Source: Lentibacter algarum (GTDB taxonomy: Bacteria; Pseudomonadota; Alphaproteobacteria; Rhodobacterales; Rhodobacteraceae). Taken from it: a stretch of 64,000 nt of DNA. The notes below the pieces were generated by a model that was not told where the DNA came from, ran no database searches, and saw only the letters and a list, made by a program, of their open reading frames with translations. The stretch's first letter is position 1, and each line of letters starts with the position of its first letter. The stretch covers positions 200,854-264,853 of the forward strand of contig NZ_JAHKQI010000003.1 in the NCBI RefSeq assembly GCF_018860975.1, written 5' to 3'. Positions 36,037-47,585 of this stretch are shown piece by piece. A program made the position numbers and the translations under genes.

Positions 36037-36975
36037 ATGCGTATTATCCGTGACTACACCTATGTAAATGACGCCGACAAAGGGGCTTCCGTGGCGATCG
36101 GAAACTTCGACGGTGTGCACCTTGGCCACCAGTCGGTGATCGAGCTTGCCCGCAAGGCTGGCGCAGCGGCGAATGCCCCTCTCGGCATCCTCACCTTCGA
36201 GCCCCATCCGCGGCAATACTTCGCGCCCAAAGCTCCGGCGTTCCGCCTGATGAGCCCCGAAGCACGCGCCCACCGCCTTGAGAAACTCGGCGTGAAACGG
36301 CTGTATGAGCTGGCCTTCAACGCCACGCTCTCGGCACTCACACCAGAAGAGTTCGCTCGCAATGTGATCAAAGATGGCCTTGGCCTCAAACATGTCGTCA
36401 TCGGCGCTGACTTCTGCTTTGGCAAAGACCGCGCAGGCACCGCCGAAAGCCTCATCGAGTTCGGACAGCAAATGGGCTTTGGCGTCACCATCGCCGAACT
36501 TCTCACAAGCACCACTGGCCAAGTCTCCTCAACGGCGATCCGCAACGCCTTAACAGAAGGCCGCCCCCGCGACGCCGCCAGCATGCTCGGCCACTGGCAC
36601 CGCTTTGAGGGGCCAGTCATCACTGGCGAGCAACGCGGCCGCGACTTGGGCTTTCCGACCGCCAACATGAGCATCGACGGGCTGCACCTGCCCAAACTCG
36701 GCGTTTACGCTGTCGAGGCCGACATCCTCACAGGCCCGCACAAGGGCAGCTACATCGGCGCAGCTTCGCTGGGAACCCGCCCGATGTTCGGCGAGAACAA
36801 GCCCAACCTTGAAACGTTCATCTTCGATTTCAAAGGCGATATCTACGGCGAGACAATCTCAATCGCGCTCGTTGATTACCTGCGCCCCGAGGAAAACTTT
36901 GACAGCTTGGAGGCGCTCATCACCCAAATGAACGCCGACTGCGCCAAAGCCCGCACAATAATGAGCCAGCTATGA
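36037..36975 (+). CDS. ribF: bifunctional riboflavin kinase/FAD synthetase
   Basis: RibF makes FMN and then FAD from riboflavin. The 312-residue protein has the N-terminal adenylyltransferase motif AIGNFDGVHLGHQSVIE (about 18-34) with FEPHPRQYF and the C-terminal flavokinase motifs RGRDLGFPTANM (near 206-217) and LGTRPMFGENKP, plus LETFIFDF. Length and domain order are standard. The end overlaps the next gene (ATGA at 36972), coupling it to the UPF0260 gene and threonine aldolase. Confidence 0.97.
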   Translation: MRIIRDYTYVNDADKGASVAIGNFDGVHLGHQSVIELARKAGAAANAPLGILTFEPHPRQYFAPKAPAFRLMSPEARAHRLEKLGVKRLYELAFNATLSALTPEEFARNVIKDGLGLKHVVIGADFCFGKDRAGTAESLIEFGQQMGFGVTIAELLTSTTGQVSSTAIRNALTEGRPRDAASMLGHWHRFEGPVITGEQRGRDLGFPTANMSIDGLHLPKLGVYAVEADILTGPHKGSYIGAASLGTRPMFGENKPNLETFIFDFKGDIYGETISIALVDYLRPEENFDSLEALITQMNADCAKARTIMSQL

Positions 36976-37442
36976 ACGACCCGATCATGCGCAAAGGCCT
37001 CGCGCCGAAGTTCTGGGAAAAGACCCCATTGAACAAAATGTCCCCACAAGAGTGGGAAGCGCTCTGTGACGGCTGCGGCAAATGCTGCCTCAACAAGCTT
37101 GAGGATGAAGACACAGGCCATGTCGCGCTGACACGTGTGGCCTGCCGGATGTTTGATGACACCACCTGCCGCTGCGCACAATACGACATTCGCCATCAGT
37201 TCGTGCCCGAGTGCATCTCGCTCAAGCCCGAAAACCTTGATGAGCATATGTATTGGATGCCCAGCACCTGCGCCTACAAACTCCTCTGGGAGGGCAAGCC
37301 GCTTTTTGCATGGCACCCGCTAATTTCCGGCACGCCGGACTCTGTGCATGACGCAGGGGTTTCCATGCAGCAAAAAACCGTGCCAGAGTTTGAAATTCCC
37401 GAAGAAGACTGGGAAGAACATATCATCGAGGAACCGATCTGA
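36972..37442 (+). CDS. UPF0260 (YcgN-like) cysteine-cluster protein
   Basis: The 156-residue protein has a dense set of conserved cysteines: CDGCGKCCLNK, CRMFDDTTCRCAQYD and CISLKP plus STCAYKLLWEG, giving the four-metal-ligand pattern of the YcgN/UPF0260 and YkgJ group, thought to bind zinc or an Fe-S cluster. Function is unknown. It is translationally coupled on both sides, to ribF (ATGA) and to the threonine aldolase gene (TGATG). Confidence 0.92.
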   Translation: MNDPIMRKGLAPKFWEKTPLNKMSPQEWEALCDGCGKCCLNKLEDEDTGHVALTRVACRMFDDTTCRCAQYDIRHQFVPECISLKPENLDEHMYWMPSTCAYKLLWEGKPLFAWHPLISGTPDSVHDAGVSMQQKTVPEFEIPEEDWEEHIIEEPI

Positions 37443-38488
37443 TGTTTTACGCCTCCGACAACTCAAGCGCCGTGCACCCCGCCATCATGGACGCCCTTGC
37501 CCGCGCCAATGACGGCTACGCCATGCCCTACGGTGCCGACACGATCATGGACGAAGTGCGTGACACCATCCGCGAGATATTCGAAGCGCCCGAAGCCGTA
37601 GTTTACCTTGTGTCTACAGGCACCGCCGCCAACGCCCTCGCCCTCGCAACCATGTGCCAACCGTTTGAGACCGTGTTCTGCTCGCCCACCGCGCATATCC
37701 ACGAAGACGAATGTAACGCACCCGAGTTCTATTCAGGCGGTGCCAAGCTTACCATCGTCGGAACTGACGACAAAATGACGCCTGAAGCACTTGATGCCGC
37801 CATCGCAGCGGAAGAAACCCGCGGCGTGCACGGCCCGCAGCGCGGCCCGGTCTCTGTCACGCAAGTCACAGAGCGCGGCGGTGTCTATTCGCTCGCCGAG
37901 CTGCAAGCCCTCACCAAAACCGCCAAAGGCTACGGCCTTGCGTGTCACCTCGACGGCGCGCGCTTCGCCAATGCTCAGGTGGCCCTTGGCTGCACAGCCG
38001 CCGAGATGTCATGGAAAGCCGGCTTTGATGCGGTCTCCTTCGGCGGCACCAAAAACGGCTGCATGGGCGTTGAGGCGGTGGTGTTCTTTGACCCTGCCAA
38101 AGCTTGGGAGTTTGAGCTGCGCCGCAAACGTGGCGGGCACCTGTTCTCAAAACACCGCTACCTCTCGGCGCAAATGCAAGGCTACCTCGCCGATGGCCTC
38201 TGGCTCGACAGCGCCAAGCAAGCCAACGCCAATGCCGCAGCACTACTTGCGGGCTTGCAAAAAATAGAAGGCTTCAGCCTAACAAGCGATGCCGACGCCA
38301 ACCTGTTTTTCGCCACCTTGCCCCGCGCAGCACACCAGCGCCTCGCCAAAGCTGGAGCGCAATACTATGTGCTCGATGGTGACGTCGAAAAAGGCGATCC
38401 GGATGAGCCCCTCCCCTGCCGCTTGGTGAGCAGTTGGTCAATCACCGAGGCCCAGATCTCGGAGTTTCTCGCCCTCGCGAAAGGCTGA
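37442..38488 (+). CDS. ltaE: low-specificity L-threonine aldolase
   Basis: This PLP enzyme splits L-threonine or L-allo-threonine to glycine and acetaldehyde. The 348-residue protein has the beta-eliminating lyase fold: DNSSAVHPAIMDAL start, YLVSTGTAANALAL, LDGARFANA and the PLP lysine Lys204 in FGGTKNGCMG. Length matches the alphaproteobacterial group, which also includes 3-hydroxyaspartate-type aldolases, so substrate choice is not certain. ATG shares a base with the stop of the UPF0260 gene. Confidence 0.9.
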   Translation: MFYASDNSSAVHPAIMDALARANDGYAMPYGADTIMDEVRDTIREIFEAPEAVVYLVSTGTAANALALATMCQPFETVFCSPTAHIHEDECNAPEFYSGGAKLTIVGTDDKMTPEALDAAIAAEETRGVHGPQRGPVSVTQVTERGGVYSLAELQALTKTAKGYGLACHLDGARFANAQVALGCTAAEMSWKAGFDAVSFGGTKNGCMGVEAVVFFDPAKAWEFELRRKRGGHLFSKHRYLSAQMQGYLADGLWLDSAKQANANAAALLAGLQKIEGFSLTSDADANLFFATLPRAAHQRLAKAGAQYYVLDGDVEKGDPDEPLPCRLVSSWSITEAQISEFLALAKG

Positions 38489-38545
38489 TACAGCGCCGCC
38501 ACCGTGCGCCGCGTTAACCACTTTAGCGCCGCCAAATCCGTGCAT

Positions 38546-38582
38546 ACGCATTATGCACTGCTATATGCACTGTGGTATGCAC
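38546..38582. repeat. 12-bp-period tandem repeat, copy 2 of 2
   Basis: TATGCAC occurs at 38552, 38564 and 38576 with spacers CTGCTA and CTGTGG. The block aligns to 1-37 over its full length with three differences. A TGCATA/TATGCA inverted pair (38541-38546 and 38552-38557) overlaps its left edge, and GCGTTAACCAC lies at 38511-38521. It lies between the convergent threonine aldolase and alpha/beta hydrolase genes. Confidence 0.8.
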
Positions 38583-38609
38583 CCGAGTCACAGCGCTTTT
38601 GAACAGGCC

Positions 38610-39422
38610 CTAAGCCGTTAACCAAAACGCGCGGATGAGCTCTGCGGTCTCTTTCGGGTGCGTGATCGGCACCATGTGCCCGGCCCCCTCAACAACAAGG
38701 TTTTCGGCCCCTCCCATCCGCCGTGCGAGCCCGTCATTAACGGTTTTAATGCCCTTCGGAGAGGTGCTCCCACGCAGCAACATCACCGGCATGTCCAGCG
38801 CCGCAAGCCGCGTTTCATCGGTCATATTTGCAAGATCACGGTAGATCGCAGGTTCGCTCTCAGGGATAAGCGGTATCTGCATTTCCATCATCTTTTGCAT
38901 CGATTCCGGCATCGCCTCCCAAGGCGGCCCGCCGCCCCAAATTCCGAGGAAGGACTGCGCCGCAGCCGCGGTATCTCCCGCGTCAATGAAGTCGGAAATG
39001 CGTTTCATTTCAGATAGATGTATCTCGGCATACTCGGGGTCATCGAGCCGCGCGATGGCAAACAAAACCGGCTCAATCAGCACCGCAGAGCGCACCATAT
39101 CTGGGCACTCAAGCGCCAAGCGCAAAGCCACGGTCGCACCAAAAGAGTGCCCGACCAAGTCGATCTTCTCACCCGTTTTCAGGAAAGTCTTCGCAACTTC
39201 AGTGCTCACATCGTGGTAGTCACCGACACCGTCCCAAACCGCGGTTTTGCCGTGACTGAGGTGGTCAAATGCCGTCATCGTCGCCTCATCGCCCAACAGC
39301 TTGGCGACACCCCGCCAAGCGCCGGAATGCGCCAGAGAACAGTGCAACATCAAAGCCTTACGCGGCCCTTCGCCGAGCACAGTATGGTAGACATCATACC
39401 CGGCGCGGTTCTCAACAGTCAT
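38610..39422 (-). CDS. alpha/beta hydrolase
   Basis: This 270-residue protein has a nucleophile elbow GHSFGA with Ser93, an HCSLAHSGAW oxyanion region and C-terminal His249 in GAGHM. The usual acid position (LLRGSTSP) carries Ser rather than Asp, so the acid may come from another strand. The start ATG 39422 lies one base after the stop of the gene upstream and is favoured over longer readings that overlap that gene. Substrate unknown; the neighbour suggests aromatic degradation is possible (inference). Confidence 0.87.
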   Translation of the reverse strand: MTVENRAGYDVYHTVLGEGPRKALMLHCSLAHSGAWRGVAKLLGDEATMTAFDHLSHGKTAVWDGVGDYHDVSTEVAKTFLKTGEKIDLVGHSFGATVALRLALECPDMVRSAVLIEPVLFAIARLDDPEYAEIHLSEMKRISDFIDAGDTAAAAQSFLGIWGGGPPWEAMPESMQKMMEMQIPLIPESEPAIYRDLANMTDETRLAALDMPVMLLRGSTSPKGIKTVNDGLARRMGGAENLVVEGAGHMVPITHPKETAELIRAFWLTA

Positions 39423-39423
39423 C

Positions 39424-40023
39424 TCAGAGCTTGCCTTCAAGGTGCAACTCCAGGTCAGCCAAGCGGTCTTGACCCCAGAATTTTTCACCATTTTCAAGCA
39501 CATAGAAGGGTGCGCCAAAAACACCAGCCGCAACGGCCTGCTCTAGGTTGCGCCCGTAGGTTTCCGCACCAACAAGCATACCGGAATTGGTCAATGAAGC
39601 GTCAAAGCCTGTCGCCTCAAGGCAGGCCTGAACCACAGCCTCATCGCCGATATCGCGCTCTTCAACCCACGTCGCACGCATTAATGCCTGCGCCAAAGCA
39701 CCGACATTCCCTCCAGCTTCCTGCGCCGCAATGACAGCATAAGACGCAGGCACAGGATTGGTCGGCCAGAAGGCAGGCTTGGGGAAGGTCATCTCCATGC
39801 CGGTCTTTTTCACCTGACGCTTCAGCTCCTGGTTGCGGTAGTCCATGCGTGAAGGGTGTCTGTCAGCAGGTGCCGCACCGCCAGTGCGCGGAAAAAGCGC
39901 CATAATATCCAAGGGCTTGTAATTAATGTCCTGCCCATGCTTCGCTGCGATCTCTTCAAGCCTGTTGCCTGCGAGATATGCCCAAGGACTGAGTACAGAG
40001 AAGTAATAATCAATTGTTGGCAT
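39424..40023 (-). CDS. 2-hydroxychromene-2-carboxylate isomerase family (DsbA fold)
   Basis: This 199-residue thioredoxin-like protein has [15 protein letters not shown] (Ser-Pro at the glutathione-binding position) and the C-terminal [22 protein letters not shown], the signature of the kappa-GST/HCCA isomerase group. Family members use glutathione to isomerise hydroxychromene carboxylate in naphthalene breakdown, but many are uncharacterised oxidoreductases. It is followed immediately by the alpha/beta hydrolase. No other aromatic-degradation gene is next to it. Confidence 0.88.
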   Translation of the reverse strand: MPTIDYYFSVLSPWAYLAGNRLEEIAAKHGQDINYKPLDIMALFPRTGGAAPADRHPSRMDYRNQELKRQVKKTGMEMTFPKPAFWPTNPVPASYAVIAAQEAGGNVGALAQALMRATWVEERDIGDEAVVQACLEATGFDASLTNSGMLVGAETYGRNLEQAVAAGVFGAPFYVLENGEKFWGQDRLADLELHLEGKL

Positions 40024-40139
40024 GCTGTAATTTCCCTTTGCGCTATTCGCTCTCTTTGCCCGACCCTAGAGAGATGCTAAGCCGTGTCAACGTCATCAGT
40101 CTGCGACAGAATCATCAAAGCCTCGGGGGGGCTCAGCCT

Positions 40140-41153
40140 ATGTCACTCACCAAAGAACCAAAGCTCATTGCCGGCAACGCCAACATGCCACTGGCCAAAG
40201 CGATCACGCGGCGCATGTCGCTACATCGCGGGGTAAGTCAGGGGTTGGTCGAGGCCCGCGTCGAGCGCTTCAACGATGGTGAGATATTCGTCGAAGTGTT
40301 TGATAACGTTCGCGGCGAGGACATGTTCATCATCCAGTCAACCTCCAATCCGGCGAATGACAACTTGATGGAGCTGCTGATCATGGCCGACGCGTTGCGC
40401 CGCTCGTCTGCGCAGAGGATTACCGCTGTCATCCCCTACTTTGGCTATGCCCGCCAAGACCGCCGCTCAAAGGCGCGCACACCGATCTCGGCTAAATTGG
40501 TCGCCAATATGCTGGTTGGCGCGGGTATTGAGCGCATCCTGACGATGGACCTGCATGCAGCTCAAATTCAGGGCTTTTTCGACATTCCGGTTGATAACCT
40601 CTACGCCTCACCGATCTTCGCACTCGACATTAAGCATAAATTCAAGAATGAGATGGATGATATCATGGTCGTCTCTCCTGATGTCGGCGGTGTTGCTCGG
40701 GCGCGTGAACTTGCCAAGCGAATCGACGCACCGCTGTCGATTGTTGACAAACGCCGTGAAAAGGCTGGCGAAGTCGCCGAGATGACAATCATCGGCGATG
40801 TGACAGGTAAAAAATGCTTTATCGTCGATGACATGGTCGATACCGCAGGCACGCTCTGCAAAGCTGCTGAGGTGCTCATAGAGAATGGGGCGTCTGAAGT
40901 GCACGCTTACATCACGCACGGTGTGCTTTCCGGCCCGGCCTGCGACCGTATCAGCAAGTCAGTGATGAAATCGCTGGTGATAACGGATACGATCGCTGCA
41001 ACCGACGAAGCCAAAGCAACGCCCAACATTCGTGTGGTTCCCACTGCGCCGATGTTCGCACAGGCAACACTCAATATCTGGAACGGCACCTCTGTCAGTT
41101 CGTTGTTTGACACCGACATGCTTGAGCCGATCTACGAAGGGCTGTTTACGTAA
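40140..41153 (+). CDS. prs: ribose-phosphate pyrophosphokinase
   Basis: PRPP synthetase makes the sugar donor for nucleotides, His and Trp. The 337-residue protein has [14 protein letters not shown] (ATP loop), [18 protein letters not shown] (metal and ribose phosphate site) and the PRPP motif [18 protein letters not shown]. It starts at ATG 40140 with GGGGGGCT before it; an upstream in-frame ATG at 40014 is unsupported by homologues. Its N-terminus is about 15-20 residues longer than the E. coli enzyme. Confidence 0.97.
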   Translation: MSLTKEPKLIAGNANMPLAKAITRRMSLHRGVSQGLVEARVERFNDGEIFVEVFDNVRGEDMFIIQSTSNPANDNLMELLIMADALRRSSAQRITAVIPYFGYARQDRRSKARTPISAKLVANMLVGAGIERILTMDLHAAQIQGFFDIPVDNLYASPIFALDIKHKFKNEMDDIMVVSPDVGGVARARELAKRIDAPLSIVDKRREKAGEVAEMTIIGDVTGKKCFIVDDMVDTAGTLCKAAEVLIENGASEVHAYITHGVLSGPACDRISKSVMKSLVITDTIAATDEAKATPNIRVVPTAPMFAQATLNIWNGTSVSSLFDTDMLEPIYEGLFT

Positions 41154-41158
41154 GCCTC

Positions 41159-41506
41159 TCAGTAAACCTCCCAGGCGTCATCATCAGGCACTGACCCAAT
41201 CGCCAACCACGATGCACGAATGCGGGCGATTTTGCTGTCTCCCCAAGTGCGAAAAACCAGATGAAAACCCGTCTCGCCGATGTTCTCGGCTTCAATATCA
41301 GCACGCAGATTTGTGGCGCTATCGACGTCCCAAAGCGTCAGTGAGCACTGCACGCTCGGCGCCGATTTGAACGGTTCTTGAAAGGCGATCCACTTGCGTG
41401 CTTCACGGTTTCCCGTGCCAGTCCACATTTCGCCACCCTCTTGATAATGCTCAAAAATTACATCATTGCCCTGCGCAACGCCGACACCGACCCCAAGTTT
41501 CTTCAT
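41159..41506 (-). CDS. H-type lectin domain protein
   Basis: This 115-residue protein consists of one H-type lectin domain: GGEMWTGTGNREARKWIAFQ, FKSAPSVQCSLTLWDVDS, NLRADIEAENI and GFHLVFRTWGDSKIARIRASWLAIG. The fold binds sugars in snail agglutinin and discoidin, but no substrate is known in bacteria. No signal peptide is visible. The start is taken as ATG 41506, because the longer reading runs back through the atp terminator. It follows the ATP synthase operon on the same strand and is convergent with prs. Confidence 0.8.
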   Translation of the reverse strand: MKKLGVGVGVAQGNDVIFEHYQEGGEMWTGTGNREARKWIAFQEPFKSAPSVQCSLTLWDVDSATNLRADIEAENIGETGFHLVFRTWGDSKIARIRASWLAIGSVPDDDAWEVY

Positions 41507-41557
41507 CGCAATTTGTTCCGTTCCCAAGCTTTCCCTTCCCGCACTCGTAACCGGCAC

Positions 41558-41589
41558 AAAAAATGCCCCAACCCTTATAGGTTGAGGCA
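41558..41589 (-). terminator. Rho-independent terminator of the atpHAGDC operon
   Basis: On the minus strand TGCCTCAACC and GGTTGGGGCA pair over ten positions (one wobble) around loop TATAAG, followed by six T. It lies 42 bases after atpC and 52 bases before the lectin start, so the lectin gene probably needs readthrough or its own promoter. Confidence 0.92.
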
Positions 41590-41630
41590 TATCATTTTCT
41601 ATCGCTTCTGCCCAGAGACAGAGCAAGGTG

Positions 41631-42026
41631 TCAGACCATATTTTGCAGAAGCTCTTCAAGATCGGCCAGCAAAAGTTCAGCCATATCGCGGTTTTCGCTG
41701 GCAGCATTTGCAGCAGCTTCACGAGCGGCAGCGACAACTGGTTCTAGATCAGCCTGCGAAGCATCCGCCATGGCGATAGCCTTTTCGGCCAGCACCGAGC
41801 AGCCCTCGGGGCTGACTTCCGCAAAACCGCCAGTGACAGCATATTTTGCCTCACCCTCAGGCCCTGCAATATGCAGCACACCAGGGCGCAGCGTGGTGAT
41901 CACAGGCGCGTGGTTCGGCATCGCCGTCATCTGCCCGTCAGCACCAGGGATCTGCACTGAAGCGACCTGAAGAGAAGCAAGCTTCTGCTCAGGGCTTACC
42001 AGATCAAATTGCATCGTATCGGCCAT
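41631..42026 (-). CDS. atpC: ATP synthase F1 epsilon subunit
   Basis: The epsilon subunit sits on the central stalk and modulates ATP hydrolysis. The 131-residue protein has the N-terminal beta barrel typical of the family ([56 protein letters not shown]) followed by a helical C-terminal part. It follows atpD by 13 bases and is the last subunit before the terminator. Confidence 0.97.
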   Translation of the reverse strand: MADTMQFDLVSPEQKLASLQVASVQIPGADGQMTAMPNHAPVITTLRPGVLHIAGPEGEAKYAVTGGFAEVSPEGCSVLAEKAIAMADASQADLEPVVAAAREAAANAASENRDMAELLLADLEELLQNMV

Positions 42027-42039
42027 GTGTCAGCCTCCC

Positions 42040-44365
<2,326 letters not shown>

Positions 44366-44378
44366 TGCCTATCTCTCC

Positions 44379-45917
44379 TTAAGCGAAGTCAGCGGCGAAT
44401 TCGTCCAGCGCTGCTTTGACGCGGTCGGCAGCATCGCCTTTGATCTTCGGATCTTCGTCTGTGATCCAAGTCAAAAGGTCAGCGTGCTTGCTGCGCAGGT
44501 GGTTAAGCAGGCCAGCTTCGTAGCGTCCAACCTGGTTCACTTCGACTTTGTCGAGGTAACCGTTGGTGCCCGCAAAGATGACGCAAACGATTTCGGCGTT
44601 TGTCAGCGGCGAGTATTGCGCTTGCTTCATCAGCTCTGTCAGACGCGCACCGCGAGCCAGAAGTTGCTGTGTTGCAGCGTCAAGGTCTGAGCCGAACTGG
44701 GCAAAAGCCGCCATCTCACGATACTGGGCCAGTGACAGTTTCACAGGGCCAGCAACCGAAGACATCGCTTTGGTTTGCGCCGATGAACCAACACGAGAAA
44801 CCGAAAGGCCTGTGTTCACAGCAGGGCGGATGCCTTGGTAAAACAGTTCGGTTTCAAGGAAAATCTGACCATCGGTGATCGAAATCACGTTTGTCGGAAT
44901 AAACGCCGAAACATCGCCGCCTTGGGTTTCAATGATCGGCAGAGCCGTCAGTGAACCCGAGCCGTGATCTTCGTTGAGCTTTGAAGAGCGCTCAAGCAGA
45001 CGTGAGTGAAGGTAGAAAACGTCACCTGGGTAAGCTTCACGGCCCGGTGGGCGACGCAGAAGAAGTGACATCTGGCGGTATGAAACGGCCTGCTTTGAAA
45101 GGTCATCGTAGATGATCAGAGCGTGCTTGCCATTGTCGCGGAAGTATTCCGCCATCGCTGTTGCCGCGTAAGGTGCGAGAAACTGCATCGGAGCAGGATC
45201 AGACGCCGTTGCCGCCACAACGATTGAATACTCGATCGCGCCGCTTTCTTCGAGGCGCTTCACAAGCTGGGCAACCGTCGAGCGCTTCTGGCCGATGGCT
45301 ACATAAACGCAGTAAAGCTTCTTGCTGTCGTCATCGCCAGCAGCTTCGTTGTAGCTCTTCTGGTTGAGGATCGCGTCAAGCGCCACGGCAGTTTTACCTG
45401 TTTGGCGGTCACCAATGATCAGCTCGCGCTGACCACGACCAATCGGGATCATAGCGTCAACCGACTTAAGGCCAGTCGCCATCGGCTCGTGAACCGACTT
45501 ACGCGGGATGATGCCCGGCGCCTTGCTGTCTGCAATCGCACGGTTCTTGGTTTTGATCGGGCCTTTGCCGTCGATCGGGTTACCGAGGCCGTCAACCACG
45601 CGCCCGAGAAGCTCGGGGCCTGATGGCACGTCAACGATCGCGTTTGTGCGCTTGACTGTGTCACCTTCTTTGATGTCACGGTCAGAACCGAAAATAACAA
45701 CACCAACGTTGTCAGTTTCGAGGTTGAGGGCCATGCCCATAATTCCACCTGGGAATTCAACCATCTCACCAGCCTGGATGTTATCCAGGCCATAAACGCG
45801 GGCGATACCGTCGCCGACGCTAAGAACTTGACCAACTTCAGCAACTTCGGCTTCTTTACCGAAGTTCTTAATCTGATCCTTTAGGATCGCAGAAATTTCT
45901 GCAGCTTGGATACCCAT
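44379..45917 (-). CDS. atpA: ATP synthase F1 alpha subunit
   Basis: The alpha subunit forms the non-catalytic nucleotide sites of F1. The 512-residue protein has the P-loop GDRQTGKT, the [17 protein letters not shown] region and the [17 protein letters not shown] signature. It starts directly after the atpH stop (TAAATG), so the two are probably translationally coupled. Confidence 0.98.
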   Translation of the reverse strand: MGIQAAEISAILKDQIKNFGKEAEVAEVGQVLSVGDGIARVYGLDNIQAGEMVEFPGGIMGMALNLETDNVGVVIFGSDRDIKEGDTVKRTNAIVDVPSGPELLGRVVDGLGNPIDGKGPIKTKNRAIADSKAPGIIPRKSVHEPMATGLKSVDAMIPIGRGQRELIIGDRQTGKTAVALDAILNQKSYNEAAGDDDSKKLYCVYVAIGQKRSTVAQLVKRLEESGAIEYSIVVAATASDPAPMQFLAPYAATAMAEYFRDNGKHALIIYDDLSKQAVSYRQMSLLLRRPPGREAYPGDVFYLHSRLLERSSKLNEDHGSGSLTALPIIETQGGDVSAFIPTNVISITDGQIFLETELFYQGIRPAVNTGLSVSRVGSSAQTKAMSSVAGPVKLSLAQYREMAAFAQFGSDLDAATQQLLARGARLTELMKQAQYSPLTNAEIVCVIFAGTNGYLDKVEVNQVGRYEAGLLNHLRSKHADLLTWITDEDPKIKGDAADRVKAALDEFAADFA

Positions 45918-46478
45918 TTATCCGACCTCTTTCATTGCATTCTGGAGGGAGCCGAGCTTCGAGCGGATCGACGTGTCGATCATTTTCGAGCCCACTTTAA
46001 CGACAAGGCCGCCGATGAGGCTTTCATCAACGGACGCTTTGATGGTCACAGTCTTGCCGAAACGCGTTTTCAAGGTTTTGGCGAGCTTGTCTGCTTGTGC
46101 TTTGGTCAGAGCTTTGGCGCTCACGACTTCGGCTGATACTTCACCTTTGTCTTCAGCGATACGCGCGCGCAGGCCTTTGACAAGTTGTGGCACAACGAAC
46201 AAGCGACGCTTTGCAGCCATAAGGCTAAGCGTCTTCGTCATGATTGGTGAGAGTTTCATCTTCTTGGCAAGCGCTGCAACTGCAGCGCCTTGCTCTTCGC
46301 GACTGTAAATAGGGCTTGAGAGCAGGTTGGTGAAGTCGGCACTGTCCTTCAGTGCGCTTTCCAAACTGTCCAAGTCACCTTCAAGCGGCGCAAGTTTTTT
46401 TGTTTCTTTGGCAAGGTCAAAAACGGCTGTCGCATAGCGGGCCGCAATACCTGTTGAGATCGAAGCTGGTTCGGACAC
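45918..46478 (-). CDS. atpH: ATP synthase F1 delta subunit
   Basis: The delta subunit links F1 to the peripheral stalk. The 186-residue protein has the family start SEPASISTGIAARYATAVFDLA and the C-terminal VDESLIGGLVVKVGSKMIDTSIRSKL. The start is taken as GTG 46478 after AAGGGTGG; a further upstream ATG at 46541 would add residues not seen in homologues. It heads the F1-only operon. The F0 genes are not here, as is usual in Rhodobacterales. Confidence 0.95.
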   Translation of the reverse strand: MSEPASISTGIAARYATAVFDLAKETKKLAPLEGDLDSLESALKDSADFTNLLSSPIYSREEQGAAVAALAKKMKLSPIMTKTLSLMAAKRRLFVVPQLVKGLRARIAEDKGEVSAEVVSAKALTKAQADKLAKTLKTRFGKTVTIKASVDESLIGGLVVKVGSKMIDTSIRSKLGSLQNAMKEVG

Positions 46479-46677
46479 GTCCACCCTTCCGATTGTCTGG
46501 CCCCAGATTAGCAGGTCGTAAGCCAAGCTTACAGTCCGCACATCCCCCGGGGGCGTTTCACCCTGAGTTTTCTCAAAGCAGCTAAATCGAGGCGGGTGTA
46601 ACAGAGCAAACTTGTTGCGGCAAGCTGCTACAGTGTTTTTTGCTGCAAGTGAATGTTACTTACTTTCAACACCTTAG
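46479..46677. other. atp operon upstream spacer, no gene seen
   Basis: Together with the adjoining hairpins this makes the longest non-coding stretch in the window (about 300 bases). It must hold the promoter of atpHAGDC on the minus strand, but I cannot pick a convincing pair of promoter boxes. No open frame with a credible start and product is present. Confidence 0.5.
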
Positions 46678-46718
46678 CCAAAGTGCGACGCTTTGGCCTG
46701 CAAAAAGTGCAGGTTTTT
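46678..46718 (+). terminator. tandem hairpins with U tract on the plus strand (possible small RNA end)
   Basis: CCAAAG-CTTTGG (46678-46696) is followed at once by CCTGCA-AAAAG-TGCAGG and TTTTT (46697-46718), a good Rho-independent terminator on the plus strand. Both flanking genes are on the minus strand, so the transcript ended here would be non-coding or run antisense from the atp region. No plus-strand gene lies within 5 kb upstream. Confidence 0.5.
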
Positions 46719-46782
46719 CCGGCGCTTGGGGTGAATCAGGGCTCCATTGCAGCCGTTTCTTCACCTTAAACTGTCGTATTAC

Positions 46783-47523
46783 TTATACCGGAACCGCATC
46801 AGGCGGTGCTTTCAAAATCGAAATCGGTGTCTTCACTCTTTGCCCAAGGCCGGGGCGTGTCGGGGCAGGTATTTGCTTTGTCACTTCCACCATCAACACC
46901 CCACCACCAGCGATAAACGGAACACTACGACCGAGCTTTTCCCAAAACGACGCCGTCTTGCGCCAGAATCGGCGCTCGCTCGGGGGTTGGTAAAGTGCTG
47001 TGCGGCTGTGTTCGGGGCGAAACCCCCAGAGTTTTAGTTGCTCGTCTAGCTGCCCAAGCGTATAGGGCCGCCCGTAGCCAAAGGGCGTTCTGTCGTTGCG
47101 GCTCCAAAGTCCCGCACGGTTGGGCACTATGAACAGTGCCCGACCACCAGGGCCAAGCACGCGGTAGGCTTCCTCAAACACTGCAGCCGGCCATTCGCTG
47201 GTTTCCAGCCCGTGCATCAGCACCAGTTTGTCGACATGCCCTGTTTCGACGGGCCAGTGCGTCTCTTCACAAAGCACACTGACGTTCGGCATTTTGGCGG
47301 GCCAGGGCATCACACCCTGTGGGCCCGGCATAAGGCAGGTCACTCGCCGCGCATCCTTGAGGTATGGCCGCAGCAAAGGCGCAGCAAAGCCGAAGCCGAG
47401 CACAGACTGGCCGTTCGCACTGGGCCAGATTTCCAACATCTGGTCACGGATCACCTTTTGCGCGGCCCGCCCGAGCGTGCTGCGATAATAAAAGTTCCGC
47501 AGGTCTTTCACGTCAAGATGCAT
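46783..47523 (-). CDS. SAM-dependent methyltransferase
   Basis: This 246-residue class I methyltransferase-like protein has the glycine-rich SAM loop in degenerate form ([15 protein letters not shown], near 40-54), an acidic/[13 protein letters not shown]-type motif ([14 protein letters not shown]) and [17 protein letters not shown], typical of small-molecule or quinone methyltransferases. Homologues in Rhodobacterales also sit beside gloB. The substrate is unknown. It is divergent from gloB, with a 62-base shared upstream region. Confidence 0.86.
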   Translation of the reverse strand: MHLDVKDLRNFYYRSTLGRAAQKVIRDQMLEIWPSANGQSVLGFGFAAPLLRPYLKDARRVTCLMPGPQGVMPWPAKMPNVSVLCEETHWPVETGHVDKLVLMHGLETSEWPAAVFEEAYRVLGPGGRALFIVPNRAGLWSRNDRTPFGYGRPYTLGQLDEQLKLWGFRPEHSRTALYQPPSERRFWRKTASFWEKLGRSVPFIAGGGVLMVEVTKQIPAPTRPGLGQRVKTPISILKAPPDAVPV

Positions 47524-47585
47524 TGCAGCCCCTGCCCTGATCCGTCACTCTTTGATAAACCATATCAAACCGGTAAGGAAATGCT

